A DNA stretch of 64,000 bases from Bacillota bacterium (GCA_023435745.1 JAEZMD010000019.1:186001-250000); one strand, 5' to 3'. Counted from the first letter of the stretch, positions 33,642 to 42,587 are shown. The notes: generated by a model from the sequence alone, not told the origin. Program-made: numbers and translations.

Positions 33642-33653
33642 TGAAACGTTACA
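33642..33653 (-). promoter_or_regulatory. LacI-family operator at the isomerase-transketolase promoter
   Basis: TGAAACGTTACA differs at one position from the perfect palindrome and starts three bases after the -10 box, over the transcription start. Confidence 0.65.
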
Positions 33654-33656
33654 TTT

Positions 33657-33685
33657 ATTATATTCCGTTTCTCTGATAAAGTCAA
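33657..33685 (-). promoter_or_regulatory. Near-consensus sigma-A promoter of the isomerase-transketolase operon
   Basis: On the minus strand TTGACT (33680-33685), exactly 17 bases, TATAAT (33657-33662). A strong promoter that would need repression. Confidence 0.75.
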
Positions 33686-33747
33686 TGAAGCATTGTAAAA
33701 ATGCACATGCGCAATCATTTCATGATGAATTATGATACAATATCCTT

Positions 33748-34260
33748 ATGAACACAAAGAATATTGTTTTGATTGGAATGCCGGGCTCCGGTAAAAGCAC
33801 TGCAGGTGTTTTGCTTGCAAAGGCAATGAAAATGCCTTTCATTGATACGGATCTGTTGATACAGAAGCAGGAAAACTGTTATTTACAGGAACTGATTAAT
33901 ACACACGGTATCAATGAGTTTATAAAGATCGAAGAGAAAGTCATTCTGGGACTTGATGCTGGAAACACCGTTATTGCCACAGGTGGCAGTGCTGTGTACA
34001 GCGAATCTGCCGTCAGGCATCTGAAGTCTAATGGGATTCTTGTCTTCCTGAACTCGAAGCTTTATCAGCTGGAGCGAAGGCTCAAAAATATGCAAACCCG
34101 CGGTATCGCAATGAAAAGCGGTCAGACACTGTCCAATCTTTATAATGAGAGACTGCCGCTGTACAAAAAGTACGCGGATATTGAGGTTGACTGCTCCAAA
34201 AAGCACATTGAAGCTATAGTGACAGAAATTAAAAACAAACTGCATCAATTTAATTTATAA
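33748..34260 (+). CDS. aroK: Shikimate kinase
   Basis: A 170-residue P-loop kinase that phosphorylates shikimate in the chorismate pathway. Walker A 'GMPGSGKSTAG', the shikimate-binding aspartates in 'PFIDTDLLIQ', 'IATGGSAV' and the lid arginine region 'NMQTRGIAM' are as expected. It stands alone, divergent from the isomerase operon and followed by its own terminator, so it is not obviously part of the sugar regulon. Some clostridial shikimate-kinase-like proteins may act on other small polyols, which cannot be excluded. Confidence 0.88.
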   Translation: MNTKNIVLIGMPGSGKSTAGVLLAKAMKMPFIDTDLLIQKQENCYLQELINTHGINEFIKIEEKVILGLDAGNTVIATGGSAVYSESAVRHLKSNGILVFLNSKLYQLERRLKNMQTRGIAMKSGQTLSNLYNERLPLYKKYADIEVDCSKKHIEAIVTEIKNKLHQFNL

Positions 34261-34345
34261 AATTTTAAGAAAAATGTATAAAAAGTACTAAAGGGCGGCA
34301 ATAATAACTGTGACCTCACAAAATACATTTTGACCCCCTTTACAT

Positions 34346-34374
34346 GGTTAGTCGAAAGACTAACCACCTTTTTT
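34346..34374 (+). terminator. Rho-independent terminator of aroK
   Basis: GGTTAGTC-gaaa-GACTAACC stem with a GNRA-type tetraloop, followed by ACCTTTTTT. Confidence 0.85.
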
Positions 34375-34388
34375 GCCCTTTTTGACCA

Positions 34389-36476
34389 TCATTCCGTCTT
34401 GAAGATGGATATGGCCTCCTTCAGTTCCTGAGCCATACTGTCCAGCTGCCCTGCAAGAGATGATAATTCTTCAGCGTCGCTCATCTGCTCCTCTGTGCTT
34501 GCGGAGATCTCCTGGGCTGTGGCGGCGGTTTGCTGTGAAACCGCTGAAATGTTATCCATTACCGTCAGCGTATCTTCCTTTGACGCCAGCATATTCGCTA
34601 CGGATTCACGCATATTCGCCATGTTTTTAATGATATTGTCCATTGATTTATAAATGTTTTTAAATACCTCATCCGTACTGTTGACAGCTTCCATCTGTTC
34701 ATTCACAATCATGTTGCCATTTTGTGCCGCGGATACGGTGCTGTCGGTTTTAGCCTGAATATTATTGATGATCGCATTGATCATTGCCGATGAGTCCTTC
34801 GATTTATCGGCCAGCTTCTTCACTTCGGCCGCCACTACGGAGAAGCCCTTGCCTGCCTCACCCGCCCTGGCCGCTTCAATGGCGGCGTTGAGAGCAAGCA
34901 GGTTTGTCTGCTCTGCGATCAGGCTGATGGCATTGACGATCTTTCTGATCTCCTTCATATCCTTGTTCAGACTTTCTATGTCATCAGCGACCTTTCCGGT
35001 AATATAATTTGTCTCGGATGCTTTCTCCTTTAGCAGTTGAACAACTGACAGACCATTTTCGCTCAATTCCTTTGTATGATTGATAAACTCCGATACGGAG
35101 GTAACACTCTCACCCACCCTGTTAATCCCTTCGGCAAGCTTATTTGTTGATCCCATACCGTTTGAAACCTCCTCGGCCTGTGCGCCGGTACCCCTGGCGA
35201 TTTCCTGCATCGTCGAGGCAATCCGCTCAGAGGCTGAATAAGAACTGTCTGCAGAGGTTTGAATTTTTTCAATGCTGCCAATAAGTTTAGTTGAAGAAAC
35301 ACTGACTTTGCCAATAAGATTTCGAATATTTCCAAGCATTTCATTAAAATTACGCGACACAATTCCGATTTCATCCTTCTGCTTGTCATTGAGGCTGCGG
35401 GCGAGATTTCCGTCTCTGGCCTCCTGCATGACCCTGATCAGTTTGTTTAAGGGAATGGAAATGCTTGCAGATATGACAAGCGAAAGTGCTGCTGCAATGA
35501 TCAGGCATAGGATGAACAGCAGTATAACACTTGAAAGTATCGCTTTTCCGCCTGCATTTATATAGCTGAACGGAATTAGCGCAACCACATGCCATCCATA
35601 ATCCTTCAAGGTTGAAAATGCTGCCAGATTGTCATTGAACGTAAATGTCAGCCTATCCTGCCCGGTACTTGAGGAGATTCTATCCAAAATACTCAAGTCA
35701 GTATAAGTCTGGTCTACCGGGATTTCAGGATTCCGGCTGGCAAGCACCAGGCCTTCTTCGTCTGTAATAAACAGCTCGGAGCCTTCTCCAAGATCTACGG
35801 CTCTGAAGGAGTCGGCAAAACATTCTACATCAACCGCAAGGAAGATAACACCGATTTTCCCGCCGCTGATGATCGAATTCAGTTCTCTTGCAGTTACCAG
35901 CCTGCCGATATTCTCTGTGTTGGTGATCATTACCCATACCGGAGCCCCTTTTGCTGCTTTTGCCGTTTCAACGATCCTTGTCATATCCTCATCCTTAATC
36001 GTTTTTCCCGATTTGGCAAGGTATTGGTCTACCTCCTGACCTGTAATAAAACCCATTTCATTTATTTCGTCATAGATTCGCGCTTTTTCCTGAAGTATTC
36101 TGGTTATATTAAGCGCCGGCGCTATTTGCTCATCTGCATTAAGCCTCTTCAGTTCAGCAAAAGAGGCCTGAATCGTATCCGAATAACCAATTTCCCGGGC
36201 AAGCTGTTCATATTTATTCAGTTCGGATTCCAGGTTCCTGCTTGTCTGCTTCAGCAAGCCAACAGAGTATTGACTTATTCTCGTTGTAATGGCTTCATTT
36301 GATTTGGAATATGAGATGATACCCATTAGCATCATAGGCGCAAGCGACAGCACCAATAGAGATATAATAAGCCTTTGCCTTATCCTGATAATCCTAACCA
36401 ATTCACCTATATTTGACAGGGTTTCCGAAGTCTTTTTGAAAAAGGAATTGAAAAAATGCCGTATCTTCATTATCAT
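34389..36476 (-). CDS. Methyl-accepting chemotaxis protein
   Basis: A 695-residue chemoreceptor: transmembrane helix at about 36-55, an extracellular sensor of about 250 residues (dCache-like), second transmembrane helix at about 312-336, HAMP domain to about 390, then the cytoplasmic signalling helices. The receptor tip 'LIAEQTNLLALNAAIEAARAGE' region (CheA/CheW contact) is intact. Ligand is unknown, and no CheR-binding pentapeptide is seen at the C-terminus. The ATG at 36476 has GGAGGTG eight bases upstream; the ORF extends to 36521 without support. It fits the motile lifestyle suggested by the flagellar gene. Confidence 0.94.
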   Translation of the reverse strand: MIMKIRHFFNSFFKKTSETLSNIGELVRIIRIRQRLIISLLVLSLAPMMLMGIISYSKSNEAITTRISQYSVGLLKQTSRNLESELNKYEQLAREIGYSDTIQASFAELKRLNADEQIAPALNITRILQEKARIYDEINEMGFITGQEVDQYLAKSGKTIKDEDMTRIVETAKAAKGAPVWVMITNTENIGRLVTARELNSIISGGKIGVIFLAVDVECFADSFRAVDLGEGSELFITDEEGLVLASRNPEIPVDQTYTDLSILDRISSSTGQDRLTFTFNDNLAAFSTLKDYGWHVVALIPFSYINAGGKAILSSVILLFILCLIIAAALSLVISASISIPLNKLIRVMQEARDGNLARSLNDKQKDEIGIVSRNFNEMLGNIRNLIGKVSVSSTKLIGSIEKIQTSADSSYSASERIASTMQEIARGTGAQAEEVSNGMGSTNKLAEGINRVGESVTSVSEFINHTKELSENGLSVVQLLKEKASETNYITGKVADDIESLNKDMKEIRKIVNAISLIAEQTNLLALNAAIEAARAGEAGKGFSVVAAEVKKLADKSKDSSAMINAIINNIQAKTDSTVSAAQNGNMIVNEQMEAVNSTDEVFKNIYKSMDNIIKNMANMRESVANMLASKEDTLTVMDNISAVSQQTAATAQEISASTEEQMSDAEELSSLAGQLDSMAQELKEAISIFKTE

Positions 36477-36671
36477 TAACGACACACCTCCATCAAATAC
36501 CTCGACGAATGCATGATTCATATGTAATTAATATTCTAGAAATACCTTGAAAACCCTTTAATTTTAAACAAAATCTAATAATAATTTATATTCCGGCATT
36601 ATTTACGATACTTTGGGATCGCGACTGCAAGGTGTTTTTGTCCGAAATATTTATCCTCAGAACGTTCGTTT

Positions 36672-36763
36672 TGTGGATATGCTCCTGTGGATAATGTTGA
36701 TAAGTCTGTGTATAACCTTTAATTCAAAGGCAGAAAGCTGTGGATTTTCAATTGTTATTCACA
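36672..36763. promoter_or_regulatory. Cluster of five DnaA-box-like sites
   Basis: Sites matching TTATNCACA or its complement lie at 36672 (8/9), 36686 (TGTGGATAA, perfect), 36707 (TGTGTATAA, perfect), 36739 (7/9) and 36755 (TTATTCACA, perfect). They occupy most of the gap between the chemoreceptor gene and the GGDEF/EAL gene and reach 16 bases into the end of the latter. No dnaA or dnaN gene is nearby, so this is not the replication origin; it may titrate DnaA or regulate the chemoreceptor gene. The rest of 36477-36671 shows no gene. Confidence 0.55.
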
Positions 36764-39414
36764 ATATGCCTACGAACCAGTTTCAAGACCTCATTCTCCG
36801 GAACCGGTCTTGAATAATAATAGCCTTGAACCTTATCACATTTATACTGGGTTAAAAATTCTATCTGTTCCTGTTTTTCAACACCTTCCGCAACAACAAT
36901 CAGGTTTCTGCGATGTCCTATATGGATGATTGACTCTATCATACTGTTATCATTATCAGGAATATCGTCGACAAAACTTTTATCAATTTTTAATGTGTCG
37001 ATAGGCAGCTGCTTTAGATAACTTAAAGAAGAAAAGCCCTTGCCGAAATCGTCTATGGAGATTTGAACTCCTTTTTCACGCAGTATAAGCAGTTTTTCCA
37101 TGTTCGATTCCACGATTTCCAACAGCTTTGACTCAGTAAGTTCAAGTTCAAGAAGATCCGGTTCCAGACCTGTCGACTCAAGCGTGTCTATAACCATGGT
37201 GACAAAATCTGCCTGCATCAGTTGTACGACCGAGATGTTTACTGATATCATATATCTCCTGTTCATACTGTCATTCAGTTCCCTGATAAACTTACACGCC
37301 GTTTGCAGTACCCATCTGCCTATAGGTACAATCAATGCTGTTTCTTCCGCTATATGAATGAATTTTGCCGGCGGTATCATACCATGCTCGTCACTCATCC
37401 AGCGGATTAATGCTTCGAATCCGCTGATCCTTCCAGAACTCAGCTCCACCTGCGGCTGATAGTAGAGTATAAAATTCTCATCATTGATGGCCTTTCGCAG
37501 ACCTGTCTCAATATTGATACGCTCCGCAAAAGCATTGTTCATCTTCGGTTCAAACATCACGGTCTTATTCCTGCCTTCTCTTTTTGCCCGATACATGGCT
37601 ACATCCGAACATTTAAGCAGTTCATCAACAGTACAGGAATGATCTGGACAGACAGCAATGCCACAGCTTGCAGACACATGGAATTGCTTCATTATAATAG
37701 TGAACGGTTCAGAAAAAATGTCCATGGCCGCAGCAACTTTATCCATGGCCTCGTCATTGGTTTGAATATTTTTTAGGAATATGACAAACTCATCCCCCTC
37801 AAATCTGAATACCAGATCATCCTCTGAGAAAGCAGCTTCCAGCCTCCTGCCTGTCTCCTGCAGCAGCAAATCTCCTGTGGCATGTCCGAAGGAATCGTTG
37901 ACATATTTGAAATTATCCAGATCCATATAAATTAATGCGTGTTTATGCGTCTTATCAGTTGAAAGGATCTTTTTCACTTCGTTATATAAAGCGGTACGGT
38001 TGGGCAGTCCGGTAAGCGAATCCATGTATGCCTGCCGCCTTACTGTCTCCTCCGTCGCTGCAAGCTCAGCATATACCATGGTCAGCTCTCCAAAACTTTC
38101 CTGAAGTTTGTTTTCCTGTTCAACTCTATCTGTGATATCAATGCCCAGTATTTCTATAACCTCATCATTTTCCTTGTCACTGACAGCACTACAATAAATA
38201 TGTATAATTTTACTGCCATTATGGCTGAAAGCCAGCTCTAGAGAGGTGCTGCTGCTTTGCTTCTGCGAATTGGAAATAATATTTTTTAATTTGTTTCCAT
38301 CCTCTTCTGACAATAGTTCGTAGATGTTGTTTACTTTTCCATCACCAAACTTTTCAAGATAAAGTATCAGTTCATCTGCATATCTGTTGGTAGAAAGAAT
38401 CCCGCCATCCCGCTTTATAGTCAATGCGATCAGGTTCATAAAATCAGATATCCTCAATGTGTTGACCTGCTGTTGAATCAAATCCCTTTCCAAAAATCTT
38501 GAGTGAGACAGAACAGCGGTAATAGCAACCGTCACAGCAATAATAAATATGGACAGCAGAATGAAGACAATCGTCAGCTTTCTGAAGATCTCAGTTTTGG
38601 GGGCTGTTACTGCAATAGACCAGCCCGTGCTGCCAATTGGGCTGTATCCCATGTATTTTTTTTCGCCATAATAGACGTATTCTCCAGTTCCCTTTTCACC
38701 GGCAATCATTTTTGCTTCGAGACGGGCAATATCCTTTGCGGCAGGGTCTTTTTGAGCCCTTTCTATATCATTTGTCCTGTTATATACAAGATTTCTGTCC
38801 TCGTGCGCAATGACATCACCTTTGCTGTTGATGATATAAGTGCTTCCGTAATCGTTGAGCTTGATATTGTCCGTCATAAGGCTCAAAACACCTGCATCAT
38901 AGGTTGCATATAAAGCACCTTCCACTTCGTCGCCATTTATAATTGGTACTGAGAATACGATGACCATCGTGCCGTCGACGCGGCTTTCAATCGGATCTGA
39001 AATGGATGTCTTTCCCTGCATCGCATCAATAAAGTATTTCCGGTCGCCAACATACAGTTCAACCCCATCTGTAGTAACAGAATTGCCCTGTATATCGACA
39101 ATGCTCAATCTTCTGAACGTGTCCAGATTCAGTTGCTTTCTTAATTCATCAAGACGCTGTTCCAGCGGCAATTCAGGATTATTGATGATACTGTTTGCTG
39201 CAATTGATCTGGCTTCAGAAAGACGCCCGGACAAATAGGTTTCAATTGTCGCCGCACCCTGTTCTGCAAAGCGGACAAGAGAATTTTCAAGATCAATAAG
39301 CAAAATCTGCGTGACGGTATAATACATAATAAACCCGGCTATCAATGCTACTACCGCCATACGCAATGTCTTCGCCCAAGCATAGTATCCTCTAGATACT
39401 TTTAGCAGGTTCAT
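36748..39414 (-). CDS. Membrane GGDEF/EAL protein (cyclic-di-GMP turnover)
   Basis: An 888-residue sensor: transmembrane helix about 17-39, extracellular dCache sensor to about 275, second helix about 280-302, a PAS-like region about 320-430, GGDEF domain about 465-625, EAL domain about 630-885. The GGDEF signature is EGDEF and the upstream RxxD inhibitory site is absent (SEDD instead). The EAL domain retains 'FEALIRW', 'DDFGKGFSS' and 'EGVEKQEQ', so phosphodiesterase activity is likely. Synthesis activity is uncertain. Such proteins set the motile-to-sessile switch; the neighbouring chemoreceptor has the same topology. Confidence 0.94.
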   Translation of the reverse strand: MNLLKVSRGYYAWAKTLRMAVVALIAGFIMYYTVTQILLIDLENSLVRFAEQGAATIETYLSGRLSEARSIAANSIINNPELPLEQRLDELRKQLNLDTFRRLSIVDIQGNSVTTDGVELYVGDRKYFIDAMQGKTSISDPIESRVDGTMVIVFSVPIINGDEVEGALYATYDAGVLSLMTDNIKLNDYGSTYIINSKGDVIAHEDRNLVYNRTNDIERAQKDPAAKDIARLEAKMIAGEKGTGEYVYYGEKKYMGYSPIGSTGWSIAVTAPKTEIFRKLTIVFILLSIFIIAVTVAITAVLSHSRFLERDLIQQQVNTLRISDFMNLIALTIKRDGGILSTNRYADELILYLEKFGDGKVNNIYELLSEEDGNKLKNIISNSQKQSSSTSLELAFSHNGSKIIHIYCSAVSDKENDEVIEILGIDITDRVEQENKLQESFGELTMVYAELAATEETVRRQAYMDSLTGLPNRTALYNEVKKILSTDKTHKHALIYMDLDNFKYVNDSFGHATGDLLLQETGRRLEAAFSEDDLVFRFEGDEFVIFLKNIQTNDEAMDKVAAAMDIFSEPFTIIMKQFHVSASCGIAVCPDHSCTVDELLKCSDVAMYRAKREGRNKTVMFEPKMNNAFAERINIETGLRKAINDENFILYYQPQVELSSGRISGFEALIRWMSDEHGMIPPAKFIHIAEETALIVPIGRWVLQTACKFIRELNDSMNRRYMISVNISVVQLMQADFVTMVIDTLESTGLEPDLLELELTESKLLEIVESNMEKLLILREKGVQISIDDFGKGFSSLSYLKQLPIDTLKIDKSFVDDIPDNDNSMIESIIHIGHRRNLIVVAEGVEKQEQIEFLTQYKCDKVQGYYYSRPVPENEVLKLVRRHIVNNN

Positions 39415-39515
39415 GTTCTCACCTCAATATGAGACAGCTGTTGCGGGTTACTATACTATGAATCACAACTAAATTTTACCTTATAGAAGCAATTTGTGCA
39501 ATGCTTCTCTCATAT

Positions 39516-39550
39516 ATTGTATATCAAATATGAATTATTTGATATACAAT
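39516..39550. repeat. Perfect 15-bp inverted repeat upstream of gdhA
   Basis: ATTGTATATCAAATA (39516-39530), five-base spacer, TATTTGATATACAAT (39536-39550). It lies between the divergent GGDEF/EAL and gdhA genes, about 80 bases before the gdhA -35, with no T tract. It could be a regulator-binding palindrome or a cruciform. Confidence 0.7.
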
Positions 39551-39628
39551 TATGCAAAATTATGTGCGAATAATAATACTTTGCAGGCAATCCTGCAGCT
39601 TTCACTGTGGTGATCCTGCAGATTTTTC

Positions 39629-39658
39629 TTGACAAAGAACATGCACAAAGCTTATATT
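39629..39658 (+). promoter_or_regulatory. Sigma-A promoter of gdhA
   Basis: TTGACA (39629-39634), 18-base spacer, TATATT (39653-39658). Two direct copies of ATCCTGCAG (39590 and 39613) and one reversed TGCAGG (39582) lie just upstream, as possible activator or repressor sites. Confidence 0.55.
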
Positions 39659-39667
39659 ATATAGAGG

Positions 39668-39822
39668 TAGTTACTGCATCCTTCAAGTGTTGCCTGATAA
39701 CTGTCTCGTGGTTCCAGTTTCTTTTAGGAACGCTTGTGTTTGAAGGAATGTAAATAGAAAGTTGCATTTTGTGAGATGACCACTGCAGAGCTAACTTTTA
39801 GAATAGGAAAGTAGGGGTATAT
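39668..39822 (+). ncRNA. Structured 5' leader of gdhA (candidate cis-regulatory RNA)
   Basis: A leader of about 150 bases separates promoter and start. TCCTTCAA (near 39680) pairs with TTGAAGGA (near 39740), enclosing GTTCC...GGAAC, a long two-tier stem. No known riboswitch class is recognised. It could be a protein-binding or metabolite-sensing leader, or simply a stability element. Confidence 0.35.
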
Positions 39823-41163
39823 ATGAAGATTTTATCAAATGTAATGGAACAAGTTATTAAAAGAAATCCGAACGAGCCGGAATTCCACCAGGCTGTCCGT
39901 GAAGTATTGGAATCGTTGGAGCCTGTTGCCGCAAAGCATCCGGAATGGTTGAAGGCAGGCATATTTGATCGTATTGTTGAGCCTGAGAGACAGATCATAT
40001 TCAGAGTTCCATGGGTCGATGACAGTGGCAGAGTTCAGGTAAACAGAGGCTTCAGAATTCAGTTCAACAGCGCCATCGGGCCCTACAAGGGCGGTATCAG
40101 GCTGCATCCGTCTGTTTATTCCGGTATTATCAAGTTCCTCGGATTTGAACAGATATTCAAAAATTCTCTTACGGGTCTGCCTATGGGCGGAGCAAAGGGC
40201 GGCTCTGATTTTGATCCCAAGGGTAAATCTGACGCAGAGGTGATGAGATTCTGCCAGAGCTTTATGTTTGAGCTTTCAAGACATATCGGTCCGGATACGG
40301 ACGTGCCGGCTGGTGATATAGGTACAGGCGGACGTGAGATTGGCTATATGTACGGAATGTATAAAAAAATGAGAAACGAATTTACCGGCGTTTTGACCGG
40401 CAAGGGACTCACCTGGGGCGGAAGCCTTGCCAGAACCGAAGCCACCGGATATGGTCTGTGCTATTTCATGGAAGAAGCAATGAAGTCCATCATGGGAAAA
40501 TCGTTCAAGGGCGCAACCGTTGTTATTTCCGGTTCAGGAAACGTTGCAATCTATGCAACTGAAAAAGTACACCAATTGGGCGGCAAGGTCGTCGCACTCA
40601 GCGATTCCAACGGCTACATTTACGATGCGGACGGCATTGATATTGAGGCGGTCAAGCAAATCAAGGAAGTTGAGCGAAAGAGGATCAGCGAGTATGTCAA
40701 GATCCGTCCGGGGGCAGTTTATACAGAAGGCTGCTCAGGTATATGGAGCATAAAATGTGATATCGCTCTCCCCTGCGCTACGCAGAATGAAATCGACGGG
40801 CAGGCTGCGGAGCTTCTGGTTAAAAACGGCTGCTATGCAGTAGGAGAAGGCGCTAACATGCCCTCTACTCCCGAAGCTGTCGAAGTGTTCCTGAAGAACA
40901 ATATTGTTTTTGGGCCCGCAAAGGCTGCGAACGCCGGAGGTGTGGCAACCTCAGGCCTCGAAATGAGCCAGAACAGCATGAGATACTCCTGGACCTTCGA
41001 GGAAGTGGACGCTAAATTGAAGGACATCATGATCAACATCTTCAAGAATGCAAGCGCTGCTGCGAAAGCTTATGGTTTCGGCGACAACCTGGTTGCAGGA
41101 GCAAACATTGCAGGCTTCGAAAAGGTTGCTTCTGCTATGTTCGCACAGGGGATCACTTACTGA
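39823..41163 (+). CDS. gdhA: Glutamate dehydrogenase, NADP-type hexameric
   Basis: A 446-residue enzyme that interconverts 2-oxoglutarate plus ammonia and glutamate. 'IGPYKGGIRLHPSV' and 'GLPMGGAKGGSDFDPKG' carry the substrate-binding and catalytic lysines, and 'ISGSGNVAIYATEKVHQLG' is the nucleotide-binding Rossmann loop. The length and N-terminal segment fit the S50-I class typical of NADP-dependent bacterial enzymes used in ammonium assimilation. The ATG at 39823 lies behind AGGGG. A strong terminator follows. The elaborate upstream region suggests tight control by nitrogen or carbon state. Confidence 0.96.
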   Translation: MKILSNVMEQVIKRNPNEPEFHQAVREVLESLEPVAAKHPEWLKAGIFDRIVEPERQIIFRVPWVDDSGRVQVNRGFRIQFNSAIGPYKGGIRLHPSVYSGIIKFLGFEQIFKNSLTGLPMGGAKGGSDFDPKGKSDAEVMRFCQSFMFELSRHIGPDTDVPAGDIGTGGREIGYMYGMYKKMRNEFTGVLTGKGLTWGGSLARTEATGYGLCYFMEEAMKSIMGKSFKGATVVISGSGNVAIYATEKVHQLGGKVVALSDSNGYIYDADGIDIEAVKQIKEVERKRISEYVKIRPGAVYTEGCSGIWSIKCDIALPCATQNEIDGQAAELLVKNGCYAVGEGANMPSTPEAVEVFLKNNIVFGPAKAANAGGVATSGLEMSQNSMRYSWTFEEVDAKLKDIMINIFKNASAAAKAYGFGDNLVAGANIAGFEKVASAMFAQGITY

Positions 41164-41259
41164 TCGAATCCAATTCCGATAAAATGATAACTTCCGATGT
41201 GGTTGAAGTCCTGCGCCTGGGCGTGAGGTAGGGCAAACTGCAGAATGGAATAACCTTAG

Positions 41260-41290
41260 GCCCTGCCGGATCTTATCCGGCAGGGCTTTG
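41260..41290 (+). terminator. Rho-independent terminator of gdhA
   Basis: Perfect 12-bp stem GCCCTGCCGGAT/ATCCGGCAGGGC with a three-base loop, followed by TTTGTGT. Confidence 0.8.
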
Positions 41291-41296
41291 TGTCTT

Positions 41297-42451
41297 CTAT
41301 TTCAACGCATCATGGACCTTTGGCATCCACTCACTGATCAGGATTTTCTGTGGGCATTTATCTTCGCACAGCCTGCATTGTATGCACTGGGCGGCTCGGC
41401 TTTCCGCATCCATAAAATTATTATAGGTCCTTTGCGAACCCGCAATATCCTCATGGATGACAGCATCGTTGTATAAAGAAAAGTTTCTGGGAATATCCAC
41501 ATTGTTCGGGCAGGGCATACAGTATCTGCAGGCGGTACAAGGAATCGCTGTCCTTTGTGCATATCTATCGCGCACCCGTTCTATGGTCTCATGATCCTTT
41601 GCACTCCACAGCCCTATTCCGGATCGATCCGCAGAAGCAAGATTTTCCTCCACCTGCTGCATACTGCTCATGCCGCTGAGAACTATAGAGACCTCCGGCT
41701 GGTTCCACAGCCATTCAAACGCCCATTCGGAAGGAGTGCGGTATTTCCCGTTTTCATCCAGGAGCGTCCTGATATCCTTCGGTGCGTTTGCCAGCTTACC
41801 ACCCAGCAGCGGTTCCATTATGACAACTCCAAGGCCCTTTGATGCCGCATATTTCAGGCCCTTAACACCGGCCTGATTTTCGATGTCCAGATAGTTATAT
41901 TGTATCTGGCAAAACTCCCATTTATCATATCCATCTATTATTTCTATAAAAGCATCCTCATCATCATGGAACGAAAAGCCGATATGCCCTATTTTCCCAT
42001 TCTTTTTTGCTATCTCTGCACGCCGGAGAACATCATGCTTTAGAACGATGTTCCTCCACCTGTCACGACCAATAGCGTGCAGCAGGTAAAAATCAATATG
42101 ATCCGTGCCGAGCTTATTCAACTGTTCGTCCAGCAGTCTGTCAAAATCCTCCGGCTTTTTTATCAACCAGACCGGTGATTTGGTTGCCAGCATGACCTTG
42201 CCCCTGTATCCGTCCTTCAACGCCCGGCCGGTAATTATTTCACTTGTGCCTTCATGATAGCCGTATGCCGTGTCAATATAGTTAACACCTTGATCTATGG
42301 CGTGCCGGATAATTCTGACAGCTTCTTTTTCATCAACCTCGTTATTCACTCTATGGTCACCCTGCCCAGCTCCCTTTAAAGGAAAGCGCATTGTCCCAAA
42401 GCCGAGAGCGGATACTTCAATATCAAGCTTACCAAATTTTCTATATTTCAT
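41297..42451 (-). CDS. Aldo/keto reductase with C-terminal 4Fe-4S ferredoxin-like motifs
   Basis: A 384-residue protein. The N-terminal AKR barrel contains the catalytic aspartate and tyrosine in 'NYIDTAYGYHEG', lysine in 'LATKSPVW' and histidine in 'FYLLHAIG'. The C-terminal 80 residues carry two cysteine clusters, 'CTACRYCMPCP' and 'CIQCRLCEDKCP', each of the CxxCxxCxxxCP type that binds a 4Fe-4S cluster. Such fused reductases are common in anaerobes and may take electrons from ferredoxin rather than only NADPH. The ATG at 42451 has GGAGG upstream. The frame extends to 42541 without a ribosome site. Substrate unknown. Confidence 0.93.
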   Translation of the reverse strand: MKYRKFGKLDIEVSALGFGTMRFPLKGAGQGDHRVNNEVDEKEAVRIIRHAIDQGVNYIDTAYGYHEGTSEIITGRALKDGYRGKVMLATKSPVWLIKKPEDFDRLLDEQLNKLGTDHIDFYLLHAIGRDRWRNIVLKHDVLRRAEIAKKNGKIGHIGFSFHDDEDAFIEIIDGYDKWEFCQIQYNYLDIENQAGVKGLKYAASKGLGVVIMEPLLGGKLANAPKDIRTLLDENGKYRTPSEWAFEWLWNQPEVSIVLSGMSSMQQVEENLASADRSGIGLWSAKDHETIERVRDRYAQRTAIPCTACRYCMPCPNNVDIPRNFSLYNDAVIHEDIAGSQRTYNNFMDAESRAAQCIQCRLCEDKCPQKILISEWMPKVHDALK

Positions 42452-42587
42452 GCGGAGTCCTCCTGTATGATAAAAATTGTATCGCGAAATTGTATATACA
42501 TATTTACATATATTATACCCTTGAAACCATGCATAGTGCAAGACAAGACAGTGAAGAGGTGCAGACGAATGGCTGGGAGGCTGTGAC

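Noticed and set aside
36672..36763. DnaA-box cluster considered as the replication origin
   Set aside because: No dnaA, dnaN or gyrase genes nearby, and it is short with no clear AT-rich unwinding region tied to it.
39668..39822. gdhA leader considered as a T-box, glutamine or cyclic-di-GMP riboswitch
   Set aside because: No T-box sequence, no GNRA-receptor pattern of cyclic-di-GMP aptamers, and no terminator-antiterminator pair can be seen.
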